From Lentzea kentuckyensis (GTDB lineage: Bacteria > Actinomycetota > Actinomycetes > Mycobacteriales > Pseudonocardiaceae): a stretch of DNA of 34,453 nucleotides. Positions 17,406 to 26,315 of this stretch are shown piece by piece (the first letter of the stretch is position 1; each line of letters starts with the position of its first letter). Under the pieces are notes generated by a model that saw only the letters and a list, made by a program, of their open reading frames with translations, did not search any database and was not told where the DNA came from. The stretch is taken from the NCBI RefSeq assembly GCF_002150765.1, contig NZ_MUYM01000089.1, positions 1 to 34,453 on the forward strand, in the 5' to 3' direction. The translations under genes and the position numbers were made by a program.

Positions 17406-20390
17406 TCAGAGCCGATTCGACAGTTTCGTCGCCACAGCGTCAACCTGAGGCATGCCGAGCCGGCGGTAGATCGTCAGTGCCCGCTGCCAGTGCTCAGCGG
17501 CGTGGTCGTGTTCGCCGAGTGCGGCATGGGCGTCGCCGATGCCTGCGTACGTGTGCGCGCTCTCGACGAGTACTCCTGGCCCGTCCTCCACGGTCAGCGC
17601 CTCGCGATAGAGGCTGAGCGCTTCCGTGGGGTTTCCGGCGGACGTGTGTGTGGCGGCCAGTCCGTTCAGCGTGGCGACGAGCTGCGAGGAGTCGCCGACG
17701 GTGCGTGCGATGTGCAACGCCCTGTCGAGGTGGAGGATCGCCTCCTGGTGTTCGCCGGATTGGCGGTGAGCGATACCGATCATGCGCATCGCGGTGCCTT
17801 CGAAGGGACGGTGACGGGCGTCCCGAGCGAGAGTCATGGCGAAATGTGCGTAGTCCAGTGCCTGCTGGGATTGGCCCAGCTCCGCGTGGATCTCCGCCAT
17901 ACCGCACAAGACGGTTATTTCGACGTTCCGGTCCCCGTTGTCCCTCGCGATGGCCAACGACTGCTCGAGCAGTTTGAACGCTTCGTCGTATTGGCCCAGG
18001 GCGTACAGAAGACATGCGTAGTTGTTGGTGGCCGGCGCCCGCATGCGTTGGTCGCCAAGTTCCTCGTAGAGAGCCAGTGCCCGGCGGATGAGGTCCGCGG
18101 CCTCGGACAGGTTTCCGTGCCGCCAGGTCACAGCGCCGATGTTGCTCAACGTGGCGGCTTCCAGTGACTGGTTGCCGACTTGCTGATAGAGGGCCAGCGC
18201 GTGTTCCAGGTGATCGATGGCCTGTGTGTTGAGACCCGCGCGGTGGGTCGCGATGCCCAGCACGCGTCGTGCGTTGGCTTCTGCGGCGAGGTCGCCGAGA
18301 GTCTGGGCGGCGTGCAGTGCGCGAGTGTGGAGCGCGAAGGAGTCGTCGTGGTATCCGCCGATGCTGAGATAGCGCCACACGGTGTCCGACACGTTGACCA
18401 CGTGGTCGGGTTCACCGTGCTGGGTGCCGGCGAGCAGGTTGACCCGCTCGCGGTCCAGCCAGGCGAACGCCGCGTCGTAGCTGTCGAACACCGGCGACTC
18501 GGCTTCCGGTACCGCGACCTTCGGCCTGCGCTCGGCCTCGTGCGGGGCGATGACGTCCATCGCGGCGGAGGCGGTGCCGAGGTAGTAGCCGGACAGCCTG
18601 GCCAGCGCCGCGTCCAGATCCGCCGCATCGTCGGTTGTGCCGGCCAACTCGGCGGCGTAAGCGCGCAGGAGGTCGTGCGGTTGGTACCGCCCGGTGGAGG
18701 TCGCGTCCACGAGGTGAGCGCGCACCAGCACGTCGAGCGTCCGGCGGGTCTCGCGCAGCCCGGTTCCGGCCATGGCCGCCAGCGCGTGGGTGTCGATGTC
18801 GTGTCCGTGGTGCACGCCGAGAAACCGGAAAAGCCTGGCGACGGCGGGATCCAGCCGTCGATACGACCAGGAGAACACCGCTCGGATCGCGGTATGCGGA
18901 TCGTCGTCCGCGTCCAGCAGGTCCAGCGCCTCCTGTTGGTCGGCGAGCTCGTCAGCCAGCTCGCCGATGGTGCGCCCTGGCCGCGATCGGACCATCTCGG
19001 CCGCGATCCGCAGCGCCAGCGGCAATCGCGCGCATCGCTCGGCCAGCGCACCGACGGCATCCGGTTCGGCATGGGCCCGTGTGCCGAGCAGTTCGCGCAA
19101 CAGGCCGGCTGCTTCGGCAGGAGGTAGCCGGTTCAGGCCGATCCGGTGCGCGCCGTAGCGGGCGACGAGCCCGGCCAGCGAGTCGCGGCTGGTCACCAGC
19201 GTGCGGCAGGACGAGCTGGCCGGCAGCAACGGGCGCACCTGGTCGACGGTGCGGGCGTTGTCCAGCAGGATCAGCATCTTGCGCTGGTCGAGCAGGGTGC
19301 GGAAGCGGGCCGCCCGCTCGTCGAGGTCCTCGGGGATCGCCCCGCCGTCCAGGCCGAGCGCGCGCAGGAAACCCGCCAGCGCGTCGGCGGGTGACACCGG
19401 TTCGTCGGGCCCGTAGCCACGAAGATCCACGTAGAGCTGCCCGTCCGGAAACCGGTCGCGCACCCGGTGCGCCCAGTGCACGGCGAGTGCCGTCTTGCCC
19501 ACCCCCGCGGTGCCGGCCACCGCCGTGATCACCACCGGAGCTTCCGCGGACAGCAGTCCGTCCAGCTCCGCGACCTCGGCCTCCCGGCCGACGAACCCCC
19601 GGACGTCGACCGGGAGCTGAGCGGGAACCTCCTGATGGTCCCCGGTCCGCACCTCGGGTTCGGGCAGGTCGTCGGCCAGGATGCGGCGCTGCAGCTCACG
19701 CAGTTCCGGCCCCGGCTCCAGACCGAGCTCGGACACCAGCGCCTGCCGCGCCCGGCGGTAGGCCTCCAGCGCCTCGGACCGGCGTCCGGCCCGGTACAGC
19801 CCGGTCATCAGCAGCCCGTGCAACCGCTCCCGCAACGGATGCTCCCGCACCAGATCGGTCAGCTCACCGAGCACCGCCTCATGCAGACCACAGGCGAGCT
19901 CGGCCTCGTACAGCGCCTCGACCGCGGCGAGGCGGCCTTCGGCGAGGCGTCGTGCCCAGTCGGCGAGCACCGGCACCTCCACGTCCGCGAACGGGTCGCC
20001 CCGCCACAACGTCAGCGCGGCACGCAGCAACTCGATCGCGCGCTGCGGCTCCTGCTCTGAGGCCGCCACCCCCGCCTTGACCAGCGCCTCAAAGCGTTCA
20101 GCGTCGATCTCCTCCTGCCGTGCCCGCAGTTGGTAGCCGGCGGCGTCGAACGACAGCCGTTCCGGGGTGTCGAGCACACCGCGCAGCCGATGCACGTGCA
20201 GCTGCAGCTTCTGCGCCGCCCGCGGGTCCGGCCGATCACCCCACAACGCGTCGGTCAGCACGTCCACCGGCACAGGCTGGTTCGCCCGCGCCAGCAACAC
20301 CCCGAGCAGGGTCCGCTGCAGCCGGCCGGACAGCACCTCCACCCGGTCGTCGTGCTCGACCTCTACCGCCCCCATCACCCGAAATTCCAT
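17406..20390 (-). CDS. AfsR-type SARP regulator (BTAD, NB-ARC, TPR)
   Basis: This 994-aa transcription activator has, in order, an OmpR-like winged-helix DNA-binding domain (about 1-90), a bacterial transcriptional activation domain (about 95-240, ending ELGLEPGPELRELQRRIL), an NB-ARC STAND ATPase with the P-loop GTAGVGKT near residue 295 and LILLDNA as Walker B, and a long TPR array from about 640 to the end. That is the full AfsR architecture. The ATG at 20390 is preceded by a G-rich stretch that could bind the ribosome. Such regulators bind heptamer direct repeats at promoters of antibiotic operons, and its position at the edge of the NRPS locus fits a pathway activator. The target promoters (for example upstream of 722) are inferred. 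It converges with ATP-grasp 2. Confidence 0.92.
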   Translation of the reverse strand: MEFRVMGAVEVEHDDRVEVLSGRLQRTLLGVLLARANQPVPVDVLTDALWGDRPDPRAAQKLQLHVHRLRGVLDTPERLSFDAAGYQLRARQEEIDAERFEALVKAGVAASEQEPQRAIELLRAALTLWRGDPFADVEVPVLADWARRLAEGRLAAVEALYEAELACGLHEAVLGELTDLVREHPLRERLHGLLMTGLYRAGRRSEALEAYRRARQALVSELGLEPGPELRELQRRILADDLPEPEVRTGDHQEVPAQLPVDVRGFVGREAEVAELDGLLSAEAPVVITAVAGTAGVGKTALAVHWAHRVRDRFPDGQLYVDLRGYGPDEPVSPADALAGFLRALGLDGGAIPEDLDERAARFRTLLDQRKMLILLDNARTVDQVRPLLPASSSCRTLVTSRDSLAGLVARYGAHRIGLNRLPPAEAAGLLRELLGTRAHAEPDAVGALAERCARLPLALRIAAEMVRSRPGRTIGELADELADQQEALDLLDADDDPHTAIRAVFSWSYRRLDPAVARLFRFLGVHHGHDIDTHALAAMAGTGLRETRRTLDVLVRAHLVDATSTGRYQPHDLLRAYAAELAGTTDDAADLDAALARLSGYYLGTASAAMDVIAPHEAERRPKVAVPEAESPVFDSYDAAFAWLDRERVNLLAGTQHGEPDHVVNVSDTVWRYLSIGGYHDDSFALHTRALHAAQTLGDLAAEANARRVLGIATHRAGLNTQAIDHLEHALALYQQVGNQSLEAATLSNIGAVTWRHGNLSEAADLIRRALALYEELGDQRMRAPATNNYACLLYALGQYDEAFKLLEQSLAIARDNGDRNVEITVLCGMAEIHAELGQSQQALDYAHFAMTLARDARHRPFEGTAMRMIGIAHRQSGEHQEAILHLDRALHIARTVGDSSQLVATLNGLAATHTSAGNPTEALSLYREALTVEDGPGVLVESAHTYAGIGDAHAALGEHDHAAEHWQRALTIYRRLGMPQVDAVATKLSNRL

Positions 20391-20473
20391 GTGCCCCCGC
20401 CCTCTGACCAGCCGCCCGAGTCTCGCATCCTCTGGGCGTTCTGGTCAGTGGTTCGGGTCTCAACTGGTCTTCC

Positions 20474-20915
20474 TCAGTCGTCGTCGCGGCCGGGTCGCCA
20501 ACGGTCAGCCGAGCTGACGGCAGCCGCCGCGGACCACGACGATTCCGGCGACTGTTCCAACGGCGGCACCGCCCCGATGTACCTGGATTCTCCCGGCACG
20601 CTGGTCGCCGCACCCGTACGGAACGACGGCACCGGCGTTGTCCAGGACGCCTGCCGCGATGTCGTCGCCGTTGAGGGTGAAGGCCATGCTCGAAGACGCC
20701 GTCGACGACGCGGACCGTCGACGGGTGCTTTCCTCGCCACCGTGCGCCAGGTGTCGAGATGGTGCGAGACACGGTTGACCAGACCGACCCGTGCGCCGAG
20801 CGCGGCGACCAGCACGGGAAGCTCGGCCGCCAGGTCGTCCGACCATGGCCACCAGCCGCCGTCGACGGACCCGAGTGCCGCCCCAGGCGTTTCATCTGCA
20901 AGCGCAACGCGCGAC
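20474..20915 (-). pseudogene. Relic of a DUF5994-family gene
   Basis: Read on the minus strand from about 20915, the frame gives VDGGWWPWSDDLAAELP, then LVAALGARVG and ARKAPVDG. This closely matches the start of the intact DUF5994 protein at 33022 (VDGAWWPRSRDLAAELP, LLAALGARLG). The match fades after about 20712: the frame continues into arginine/serine-rich sequence to a stop at 20474, while other fragments lie in other frames. An in-frame stop just before the conserved part leaves no ATG, GTG or TTG start. Both points suggest a decayed copy. The gene-free stretch from 20391 to 21088 otherwise holds nothing I can name. Confidence 0.6.
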
Positions 20916-21088
20916 CGCGCCGGTCAGGGGACGACCACGACGTGCCGTGCACACGGCCGGACGTCTTGCTCGTGGGCGGCCAGCCGGCACCGGGGCGCGC
21001 AATGATCGAACGTTGTCCGGACAAGGGAGTATCGTTCCCAGAAAGTGCCCTGGACCCCGGCATGACGGCATCCGACCGGGGGATTCCC

Positions 21089-21298
21089 ATGGCGCGTCTC
21101 GATCAGCTTCCCGCCACCGCGGCGGTCGCGGGGATCGCGGAACCCCACCAGAGCACGGTCGCGTCCATCCAGCACGCGGCCGGGCTGGGCCTGTTCAGCG
21201 CGGCGGAAGCCGACCTGATGATCGACCGGATCCGCGCGCTCACGACCAGAGACAGCGCGCAAGCCCTTCCAGAAAGTCCTAATGGGACAGTCACGTGA
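21089..21298 (+). CDS. Small hypothetical protein
   Basis: This is a possible 69-aa protein, not recognised. ATG 21089 follows a G-rich GGGGGGA (21078-21083) at a good distance. The composition is ordinary (Ala-rich, with a plausible amphipathic helix around AAEADLMIDRIRAL), with no Cys and no membrane segment. It lies between two gene relics, so it may itself be a remnant. Confidence 0.35.
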   Translation: MARLDQLPATAAVAGIAEPHQSTVASIQHAAGLGLFSAAEADLMIDRIRALTTRDSAQALPESPNGTVT

Positions 21299-21334
21299 CT
21301 GCCGTGTCCGCGAACGTCCGGCCGCTGGCGATCC

Positions 21335-21436
21335 GCTCCCGCCTGTGCCCGGCACGACGTGTTGCACGGTCAGATCGACATTTCAGCCAGAGTGATCTGG
21401 ATCTTCGACGAGCGTGACTGGGCCTCCGTGGTGCGC
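21335..21436 (+). pseudogene. Relic of a desaturase C-terminus
   Basis: In this frame the DNA reads CARHDV, then GQIDISARVIWIF and W..VVR. The intact desaturase at 29046-30002 has CARHGV, GQIDISARLIWVF and W..KVR, about 20 identities in 32 residues, and this is its C-terminal region. No histidine boxes precede it: the match begins near 21335. It is in the same open frame as the STAS gene that follows, but that gene has its own ribosome binding site and start at 21500. I read this as the tail of a deleted second desaturase gene. Confidence 0.75.
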
Positions 21437-21499
21437 TCGACCATCCGCCTCACAAGCAACCGGGCAGGCGCAACGTTGCCCGATCAAGGAGATGTCCCC

Positions 21500-22015
21500 A
21501 TGGCACCCCTCCTCCAACGCGTGTCGACGGGCCGTCCGGCACGCACAGCTGCTGTCCGGCCAGACTTCCAGCCAGCTGGGGAGGTTCTGACCGTCACGGT
21601 GTGCCCTGCCCCGCCCGATGCGGTCGTACTCGCGGTGTGCGGCGAGTTGGACTCGTCCACCAGCCCGCTGCTGCGTGATCGTCTCCTCGATCACGTGCGA
21701 CCCACTTGCCCACAACTGGTGGTAGACCTCACCGAAGTGACTTTCTTCGGTGCAGCCGGTATCACCGTCCTGGTCGCTGCCAGGGAAGCGGCGGAGACGG
21801 CGGGCATCAGGATGTGTCTGGTCGCATGTACACGCGTGGTGCTGCGGCCACTGACGATCACCGGACTGGACAGCGTGTTCGACGTCTGTCCCGACCTCGC
21901 CCACGCCCGGCTGCACATGGGCGACGTCGCCGTACAGATCATCGGTGGGTCCCTGGACGATGACGGCATCCTGCCGCGGCCACGCGCGGGGCACCGTGCA
22001 CCATCCCCGACGTGA
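21500..22015 (+). CDS. STAS-domain anti-sigma factor antagonist
   Basis: This 171-aa protein has a STAS domain in its centre (about 32-140): VVLAVCGELDSSTSP, then LVVDLTEVTFFGAAGI, where the Ser or Thr phosphorylated in SpoIIAA-like proteins usually sits. Here that position reads FFGAAG, Ala replacing the usual Ser (D.S), so control by phosphorylation may be lost. The start is ATG 21500 with AAGGAG at 21486-21491. It overlaps the CorA gene by 4 bases, so the two are co-translated. It likely takes part in partner switching with an anti-sigma factor not present in this window. Confidence 0.85.
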   Translation: MAPLLQRVSTGRPARTAAVRPDFQPAGEVLTVTVCPAPPDAVVLAVCGELDSSTSPLLRDRLLDHVRPTCPQLVVDLTEVTFFGAAGITVLVAAREAAETAGIRMCLVACTRVVLRPLTITGLDSVFDVCPDLAHARLHMGDVAVQIIGGSLDDDGILPRPRAGHRAPSPT

Positions 22016-23043
22016 CCCCAGAGACCAGCATCATCAACAACGTCGTCTACCTGGACGGGCGGCATGCCGCGTCCCCGGCCACGTTGGCCGACACCTTCCG
22101 AACGCTGGAGCGGCAAGCCGGCAGCATGGCCTGGATCGGCCTGTACCGACCGGCCGAGGCACAGCTGATGGACGCGGCCGGCCAGCTCGGGCTGCACGGA
22201 CTGGCGGTAGAGGACGCCATCACAGCCCACCAGCGCCCGAAACTGGAACGCTACGACGACACCCTGTTCGTGGTATTGCACTCGGCCGACTACCGCGACG
22301 ACACCGAGCGGGTCGAGTTCGGTGAGCTGCACCTGTTCGTGGGTCCCAATTTCGTGCTCACCGTGCGGCACGGCGAGACACCGGATCTGGCCGGCGTGCG
22401 GCGCCGGTTGGAGGCCCAGCCCCACCTGCTGCGGCTGGGCCCCGAGGCGGTGCTGTACGCCGTGCTGGACGCGGTGGTCGACGGCTACACACCCGTGGTG
22501 TCCGGCCTGCACAACGACATCGAAGAGATCGAGTCCGAGGTGTTCAGCCGCGACCCGAACGCCTCCAGGCGAATCTACGAGCTGTCCCGTGAGGTGATGG
22601 AGTTCCAACGCGCCACCCGCCCGCTCCTCACGATCCTCGACAGTCTCTCGGCCGGGTTCGCCAAGTACGGCATCGACGAGGAACTGCAGCGCCATCTGCG
22701 CGACGTGGCCGACCACGCCACCATCGTGGTCGAGCAGGCCGACAGCTTCCGCGGCATGCTCGCCGACGTCCTCGCCGTCAACACCACCCTGGTCACCCAG
22801 GCACAGAACGAGGAGATGCGACGTCTGGCCGAAGCCAGCAACGCGCAGAACGAGCAGATCAAGAGGATTTCCTCGTGGGCGGCGATCCTGTTCGCTCCCA
22901 CGCTGATCGGCACGATCTACGGGATGAACTTCCGCCACATGCCCGAGCTGAGCTGGCTGTGGGGATACCCGTTCGCACTGCTGCTCATGGCCCTGGTCTG
23001 CACCGGCCTCTACCTGGTTTTCCGGCGCCGCGGCTGGCTTTGA
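22012..23043 (+). CDS. corA: CorA-family Mg2+/Co2+ channel
   Basis: This 343-aa protein has a large cytoplasmic N-terminal domain, a long helical stalk rich in Glu (IEEIESEVF onwards) and two C-terminal membrane helices. The signature YGMNF (the GMN selectivity motif) sits between the helices, followed by MPEL. GTG 22012 overlaps the STAS stop (GTGA). The family mediates passive divalent cation uptake, mainly Mg2+. A signalling link to the STAS protein is suggested only by the overlap. Confidence 0.93.
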   Translation: MTPETSIINNVVYLDGRHAASPATLADTFRTLERQAGSMAWIGLYRPAEAQLMDAAGQLGLHGLAVEDAITAHQRPKLERYDDTLFVVLHSADYRDDTERVEFGELHLFVGPNFVLTVRHGETPDLAGVRRRLEAQPHLLRLGPEAVLYAVLDAVVDGYTPVVSGLHNDIEEIESEVFSRDPNASRRIYELSREVMEFQRATRPLLTILDSLSAGFAKYGIDEELQRHLRDVADHATIVVEQADSFRGMLADVLAVNTTLVTQAQNEEMRRLAEASNAQNEQIKRISSWAAILFAPTLIGTIYGMNFRHMPELSWLWGYPFALLLMALVCTGLYLVFRRRGWL

Positions 23044-23083
23044 CACGGTCGCCGGCCAGCCGGAGCCGACCGTCCTGTGTGGA

Positions 23084-24190
23084 TCAGTCAGCGTGCGGTT
23101 CTTGATGCGTGTCCTCCGCTGCCACAACAGATCCAGCGTCCGGCTCTCCGCCGCGGTGGTTCCAGACGTCGCGCAGGACGACCTGGATGACGCCGGTGAC
23201 CGGGATCGCGAGCAGCGCGCCGAGTATTCCGGCGAGTTCGGTTGCCAGCAGCAAGGCGACGAGCACGGTCAACGGGTTGAGCTTGACCGTCCTGGAGAAG
23301 ATCACTGGTTGCAGGAGGTGGTTCTCCAGCTGCTGGTAGACGATGAAGAAGATGATCACGGTGATGGCCGCGGGCAGCGAGTGGATGAGGGCGGCGGCCC
23401 CGGCGACCACTGCGCCGAGGGTGGCACCGACCAGTGGGATCAGGTCGGCTATCGCGACGAAGACCGCGATCAGTTCGGCGAACGGCACTCCGAAGATCTT
23501 CAGCACGATGTAGGTGAGCACGCCGCAGATGACGCTGATGAGCAGGTTGCCGGAGATGTAGCCGGTGATGGTCTTCGCGCACTCGCGGCCGACGCGGTGG
23601 ATGCGTTCCGCGCGGTGCGGCGGGAACAGTGCGAGTGTCCCGTCGATCACTTTTGGGCCTTGCAGCACCGCGAGGTAGGCCAGGACGAAGATGGAGATGG
23701 TCGCGACGATTCCGGTGATCGCGCTGCGCAGCAGGTTCAGTGCCGGGGTGCCGAGTCCGGTGGCGAACTGCCGGATCCGTTCTTCGTTGTCACGGGCGAA
23801 CTCCAGCGCGTTGGTGCGCTCCAGCAAGATCCCGACAGGGCCTCTACCTCCGCGAGCGTCCGCGATCATGTCCGGCAGCCGGGTCGCCAGCTGCGTGCCC
23901 TGCTCGGCCAGCGGTATGGCGAAGAGGGTGAGCACACCGCCGAATGCCAGGAAAACCACGAGGAACACGGCCAGCGTCGCCAGCGAGCGGCGACACCACC
24001 TCACATGGCTCTGCAGCCAGTTCACCGCCGGGTAGAGCGCGACGGTGAAGACGACCGCGACGAGCATCCACACCAGAACTCGTTGGACGTGCATGACGAA
24101 CACCACGGCCACAACTGTGGCCAGGGTCAGCCCGATGGTCGCGAGGATGGTCCGCACAGGAACCGTGTAGGCGCGCTGGTTCGGCAGCAT
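23084..24190 (-). CDS. AI-2E/PerM-family membrane permease
   Basis: This 368-aa polytopic membrane protein belongs to the AI-2E (DUF20/PerM) family: two or three N-terminal helices, a soluble loop, then a helix cluster with DLIPLVGATLG and the conserved NHLLQPVIFSRTVKLNPL. I start it at ATG 24190 (MLPNQRAY), because GGAG lies about 10 bases upstream, rather than at the GTG at 24229. The family includes autoinducer-2 exporters and Na+/H+ antiporter-like members; the substrate is unknown. It converges with corA, with only 40 bases between. Confidence 0.9.
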   Translation of the reverse strand: MLPNQRAYTVPVRTILATIGLTLATVVAVVFVMHVQRVLVWMLVAVVFTVALYPAVNWLQSHVRWCRRSLATLAVFLVVFLAFGGVLTLFAIPLAEQGTQLATRLPDMIADARGGRGPVGILLERTNALEFARDNEERIRQFATGLGTPALNLLRSAITGIVATISIFVLAYLAVLQGPKVIDGTLALFPPHRAERIHRVGRECAKTITGYISGNLLISVICGVLTYIVLKIFGVPFAELIAVFVAIADLIPLVGATLGAVVAGAAALIHSLPAAITVIIFFIVYQQLENHLLQPVIFSRTVKLNPLTVLVALLLATELAGILGALLAIPVTGVIQVVLRDVWNHRGGEPDAGSVVAAEDTHQEPHAD

Positions 24191-24291
24191 GCCGACCACT
24201 CCAGTCCCTGTCGGCGGACAACCGTGCACGGGAACGCCGAGGAGGGCGCCGGTCCGGCTTCCGCGTAGTGCTCTCGGTACCGTCGAACTTA

Positions 24292-24327
24292 CGCCCGTGG
24301 GCTGTGCGGCGCCTCTCTACGGGCGTC
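24292..24327 (-). terminator. Hairpin after the GAF-ANTAR pair
   Basis: ACGCCCGT (24292-24299) pairs perfectly with ACGGGCGT (24320-24327) across a 20-base loop. The stem takes in the end of the upstream minus-strand coding region. There is no T-tract. Confidence 0.5.
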
Positions 24328-25054
24328 GGGTTTTGCCGACCCTCATCAGCTCGGTGATCTCCGGCGACCGCGCGATCACCTGCTGCGCGACGTCCGACAG
24401 CAGCTGGTTGCTGTTGCGGGCGTGGGTGCGCATCAGGGAGAACGCGTCCGCGACATCGATCTGCAGGCGCTCGGTCAGGATGCCCTTGGCCTGTTCGATG
24501 ACGATGCGGCTGTTGAGCGCGTTCTGCAGCTGTTCGGTGACCATCTCGCTGTGCCGGAGCGCGCGAACCTGGAGCATGCTGATCGTCGCCACGTTGGCGA
24601 AGGACTGCGCCAGCTCGACCGCGTCCTCCGGGATGGCGCCGGGCGAGGTCCGGAACAGGTTCAGCGCGCCGATGATCTGCTCACGCAATCGCATCGGCAC
24701 CGCGTGAACGGCGGAGAACCCCTGCTCGCGCGCCGCGCCCGCGAACCGGGGCCAGCGCTGCGGCTCCTGCGCCAGGTCCACGCACTTCACCGGCTGCCCG
24801 GTGTGGAAGCAGTCCAGGCACGGGCCCTCCTCGTCCTGCAACTGGAACAGCTCCAGCATCCGGGCCTGCTCGGTGGACGCCGCCACCAGGTTCAGCGCAC
24901 CTCGCTGGTCGGCCAGCAGGATTCCGACCGCGTCCACCTCGAGCAGCTCGACGCAGCGTTCGGTCAGGGTGTGCAGGAAGTCGATGGCGTCGAACCGCAA
25001 CACGAGCGTGTCCGCAAGCTCGACGAAGGTCTGAGTGATCCGCCGGTCCAACAC
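24317..25054 (-). CDS. GAF-ANTAR transcription antiterminator-like protein
   Basis: This protein of about 245 aa has a GAF sensor domain (about 25-165) and a C-terminal ANTAR RNA-binding domain (about 175-235; IEQAKGILTERL, then AFSLMRTHARNSNQLLSDVAQQV). ANTAR proteins bind paired RNA hairpins and prevent termination. The GAF domain contains GPCLDCFHTG, whose two Cys residues could sense redox or bind a ligand. GTG 25054 is 8 bases from the GAGG at 25063-25066; GTG 25063, which overlaps the previous stop, is the alternative. It is in an operon with the similar gene upstream. Confidence 0.87.
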   Translation of the reverse strand: MLDRRITQTFVELADTLVLRFDAIDFLHTLTERCVELLEVDAVGILLADQRGALNLVAASTEQARMLELFQLQDEEGPCLDCFHTGQPVKCVDLAQEPQRWPRFAGAAREQGFSAVHAVPMRLREQIIGALNLFRTSPGAIPEDAVELAQSFANVATISMLQVRALRHSEMVTEQLQNALNSRIVIEQAKGILTERLQIDVADAFSLMRTHARNSNQLLSDVAQQVIARSPEITELMRVGKTRRP

Positions 25055-25059
25055 GTGAC

Positions 25060-25788
25060 TCACCTCTGTTTCTCATGGTCGGTATCCGGGGTGAACCTCA
25101 GTCTGCGCGCGACCACGTCCGCCGCTACCTCCGACAGACGCAGGCCGGTGAGGTACGCGTGCGCGCGCAGCCGCAGGAACGCCTCACCGAGATCGGTGTC
25201 CAGCTGCACCGACACCATGCCGGTGGCCTGGTGCACCACACCCCAGCGACGCTCCGGCTCAGTACCCCACAGATCACCGCCGTCCAGCGCCGCCGGCGCC
25301 GCGGACCGGCCGAGCAACAGCGCTGTCGCGGTGTCCGCGAACAGCAGCGCATCCGCGAGCTCATCCGGCGACAACGGGCCATCGACCTCCCGGCAGATCT
25401 CCAACGCGCCCAGCGCGATCGCCCCCATCGTCAGGGGGATCACGAACACCGCCGCCACACCCGCCGCGACGGCGGCAGGGGCGAACACGGGCCAGCGCCG
25501 CGCACTCCAGCTGCCTGCCAGATCGGATACGAACACCGGCTGGTTCTGCCGCAGAGCCTCCGACGCCGGCCCCTCACCCACCGTTGCCTGCAGCTCGGCG
25601 ATCTCGTCACCGACGGCTCCGGCGACTTCGAGCGGTTGCGCGGTACCGGGCAGGTAGACCGCGACGCCTACCGCGTTCAGTCCGGTACGGCAGGCAAGAC
25701 AGACGTGGCGGACGCCGGCGGGTTCCTGGTCGGCTCTGGCGATCTCATTGATCACCGCGAGTATGTCGAGATGCCGATTCGTGCCCAC
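25060..25788 (-). CDS. GAF-ANTAR protein, second copy
   Basis: This protein of about 242 aa has the same layout as its neighbour: a GAF domain (about 15-165) and an ANTAR domain (about 180-235; VHQATGMVSVQL, then AFLRLRAHAYLTGLRLSEVAADV). Overall similarity to the neighbour is low, so it is an old pairing rather than a recent duplication. GTG 25788 sits 8 bases after GAGGAG (25797-25802); GTG 25795-25797 overlaps that ribosome binding site and is less likely. A conserved CLAC (residues about 30-33) could be a metal or redox site. Target RNAs are unknown. Confidence 0.87.
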   Translation of the reverse strand: MGTNRHLDILAVINEIARADQEPAGVRHVCLACRTGLNAVGVAVYLPGTAQPLEVAGAVGDEIAELQATVGEGPASEALRQNQPVFVSDLAGSWSARRWPVFAPAAVAAGVAAVFVIPLTMGAIALGALEICREVDGPLSPDELADALLFADTATALLLGRSAAPAALDGGDLWGTEPERRWGVVHQATGMVSVQLDTDLGEAFLRLRAHAYLTGLRLSEVAADVVARRLRFTPDTDHEKQR

Positions 25789-25931
25789 GTCGGTCACTCC
25801 TCGCCATTGTGATCTCGTGCGAACGAAAGCCTAGACCCAGGTGGCTTGCCAAGGGGGCGGACGCGCGCCGAGATCAGGTGGTTCGACGGATGCCGACGCT
25901 CAGAAGGAGGAACGCGTCCTGACCGCGGGTG

Positions 25932-26315
25932 CTATTCGTGCTCGAGCAGCCGGGGCACAGACCTCAGCGCGCGGTTGCTGCGTGGTTCAGTCCGGGTCTT
26001 GGCCTCGTCGACCTGACGGACGAGTTCGTCGCGTACCTCGTTGAGCGCCCCTGGCAGGTCGCGCTCCGACGACGTGGCGACGAGATGCAGGCGAGGAGTG
26101 CGGTTGATCCAGCATTCGAGGGTGACTCGCTGCTCGACGCCCCGGCGGTCCTTCACGCTGATTTCCAGGTCGATCTGGTCGTCGCGGAACGACCGCAGTC
26201 GCGAACCGAGGGCGGCGAGGCGTTCCACGACCCATCCGCGTTCTGACGCGACAAAGCCGGTGGCGAGGTGCAGGCGCTGGGCGACAACAGCTGTGTCGTC
26301 CGGGGTTTCGTTCAT
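25932..26315 (-). CDS. HPF/RaiA-like ribosome hibernation factor
   Basis: This 127-aa protein resembles the ribosome-associated inhibitor/hibernation-promoting family. It has the strand pattern IDLEISVKDRR..EQRVTLECWI, then LVATSSERDL, a helix ALNEVRDELVRQVDEAKTR and the basic tail RSNRAL. Such proteins bind the 30S A and P sites in stationary phase or stress. It lacks the C-terminal dimerisation domain of long HPF, so it is a short form. Start ATG 26315 has AAAGGA about 12 bases upstream and overlaps the stop of a small upstream frame. Confidence 0.8.
   Translation of the reverse strand: MNETPDDTAVVAQRLHLATGFVASERGWVVERLAALGSRLRSFRDDQIDLEISVKDRRGVEQRVTLECWINRTPRLHLVATSSERDLPGALNEVRDELVRQVDEAKTRTEPRSNRALRSVPRLLEHE

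Noticed and set aside
20236..21090. 284-codon minus-strand frame upstream of the SARP gene
   Set aside because: Overlaps the SARP coding region out of frame and is Arg/Gly-rich; only the DUF5994-like fragment in a different frame carries signal.
21359..22015. Longer STAS protein starting at GTG 21359
   Set aside because: The extra N-terminus is the desaturase relic, and ATG 21500 has a strong AAGGAG site in front of it.
23093..24268. 391-codon plus-strand frame opposite the AI-2E permease
   Set aside because: Asp/Glu/Gln-rich shadow of a membrane protein gene; the minus strand shows the family motifs.
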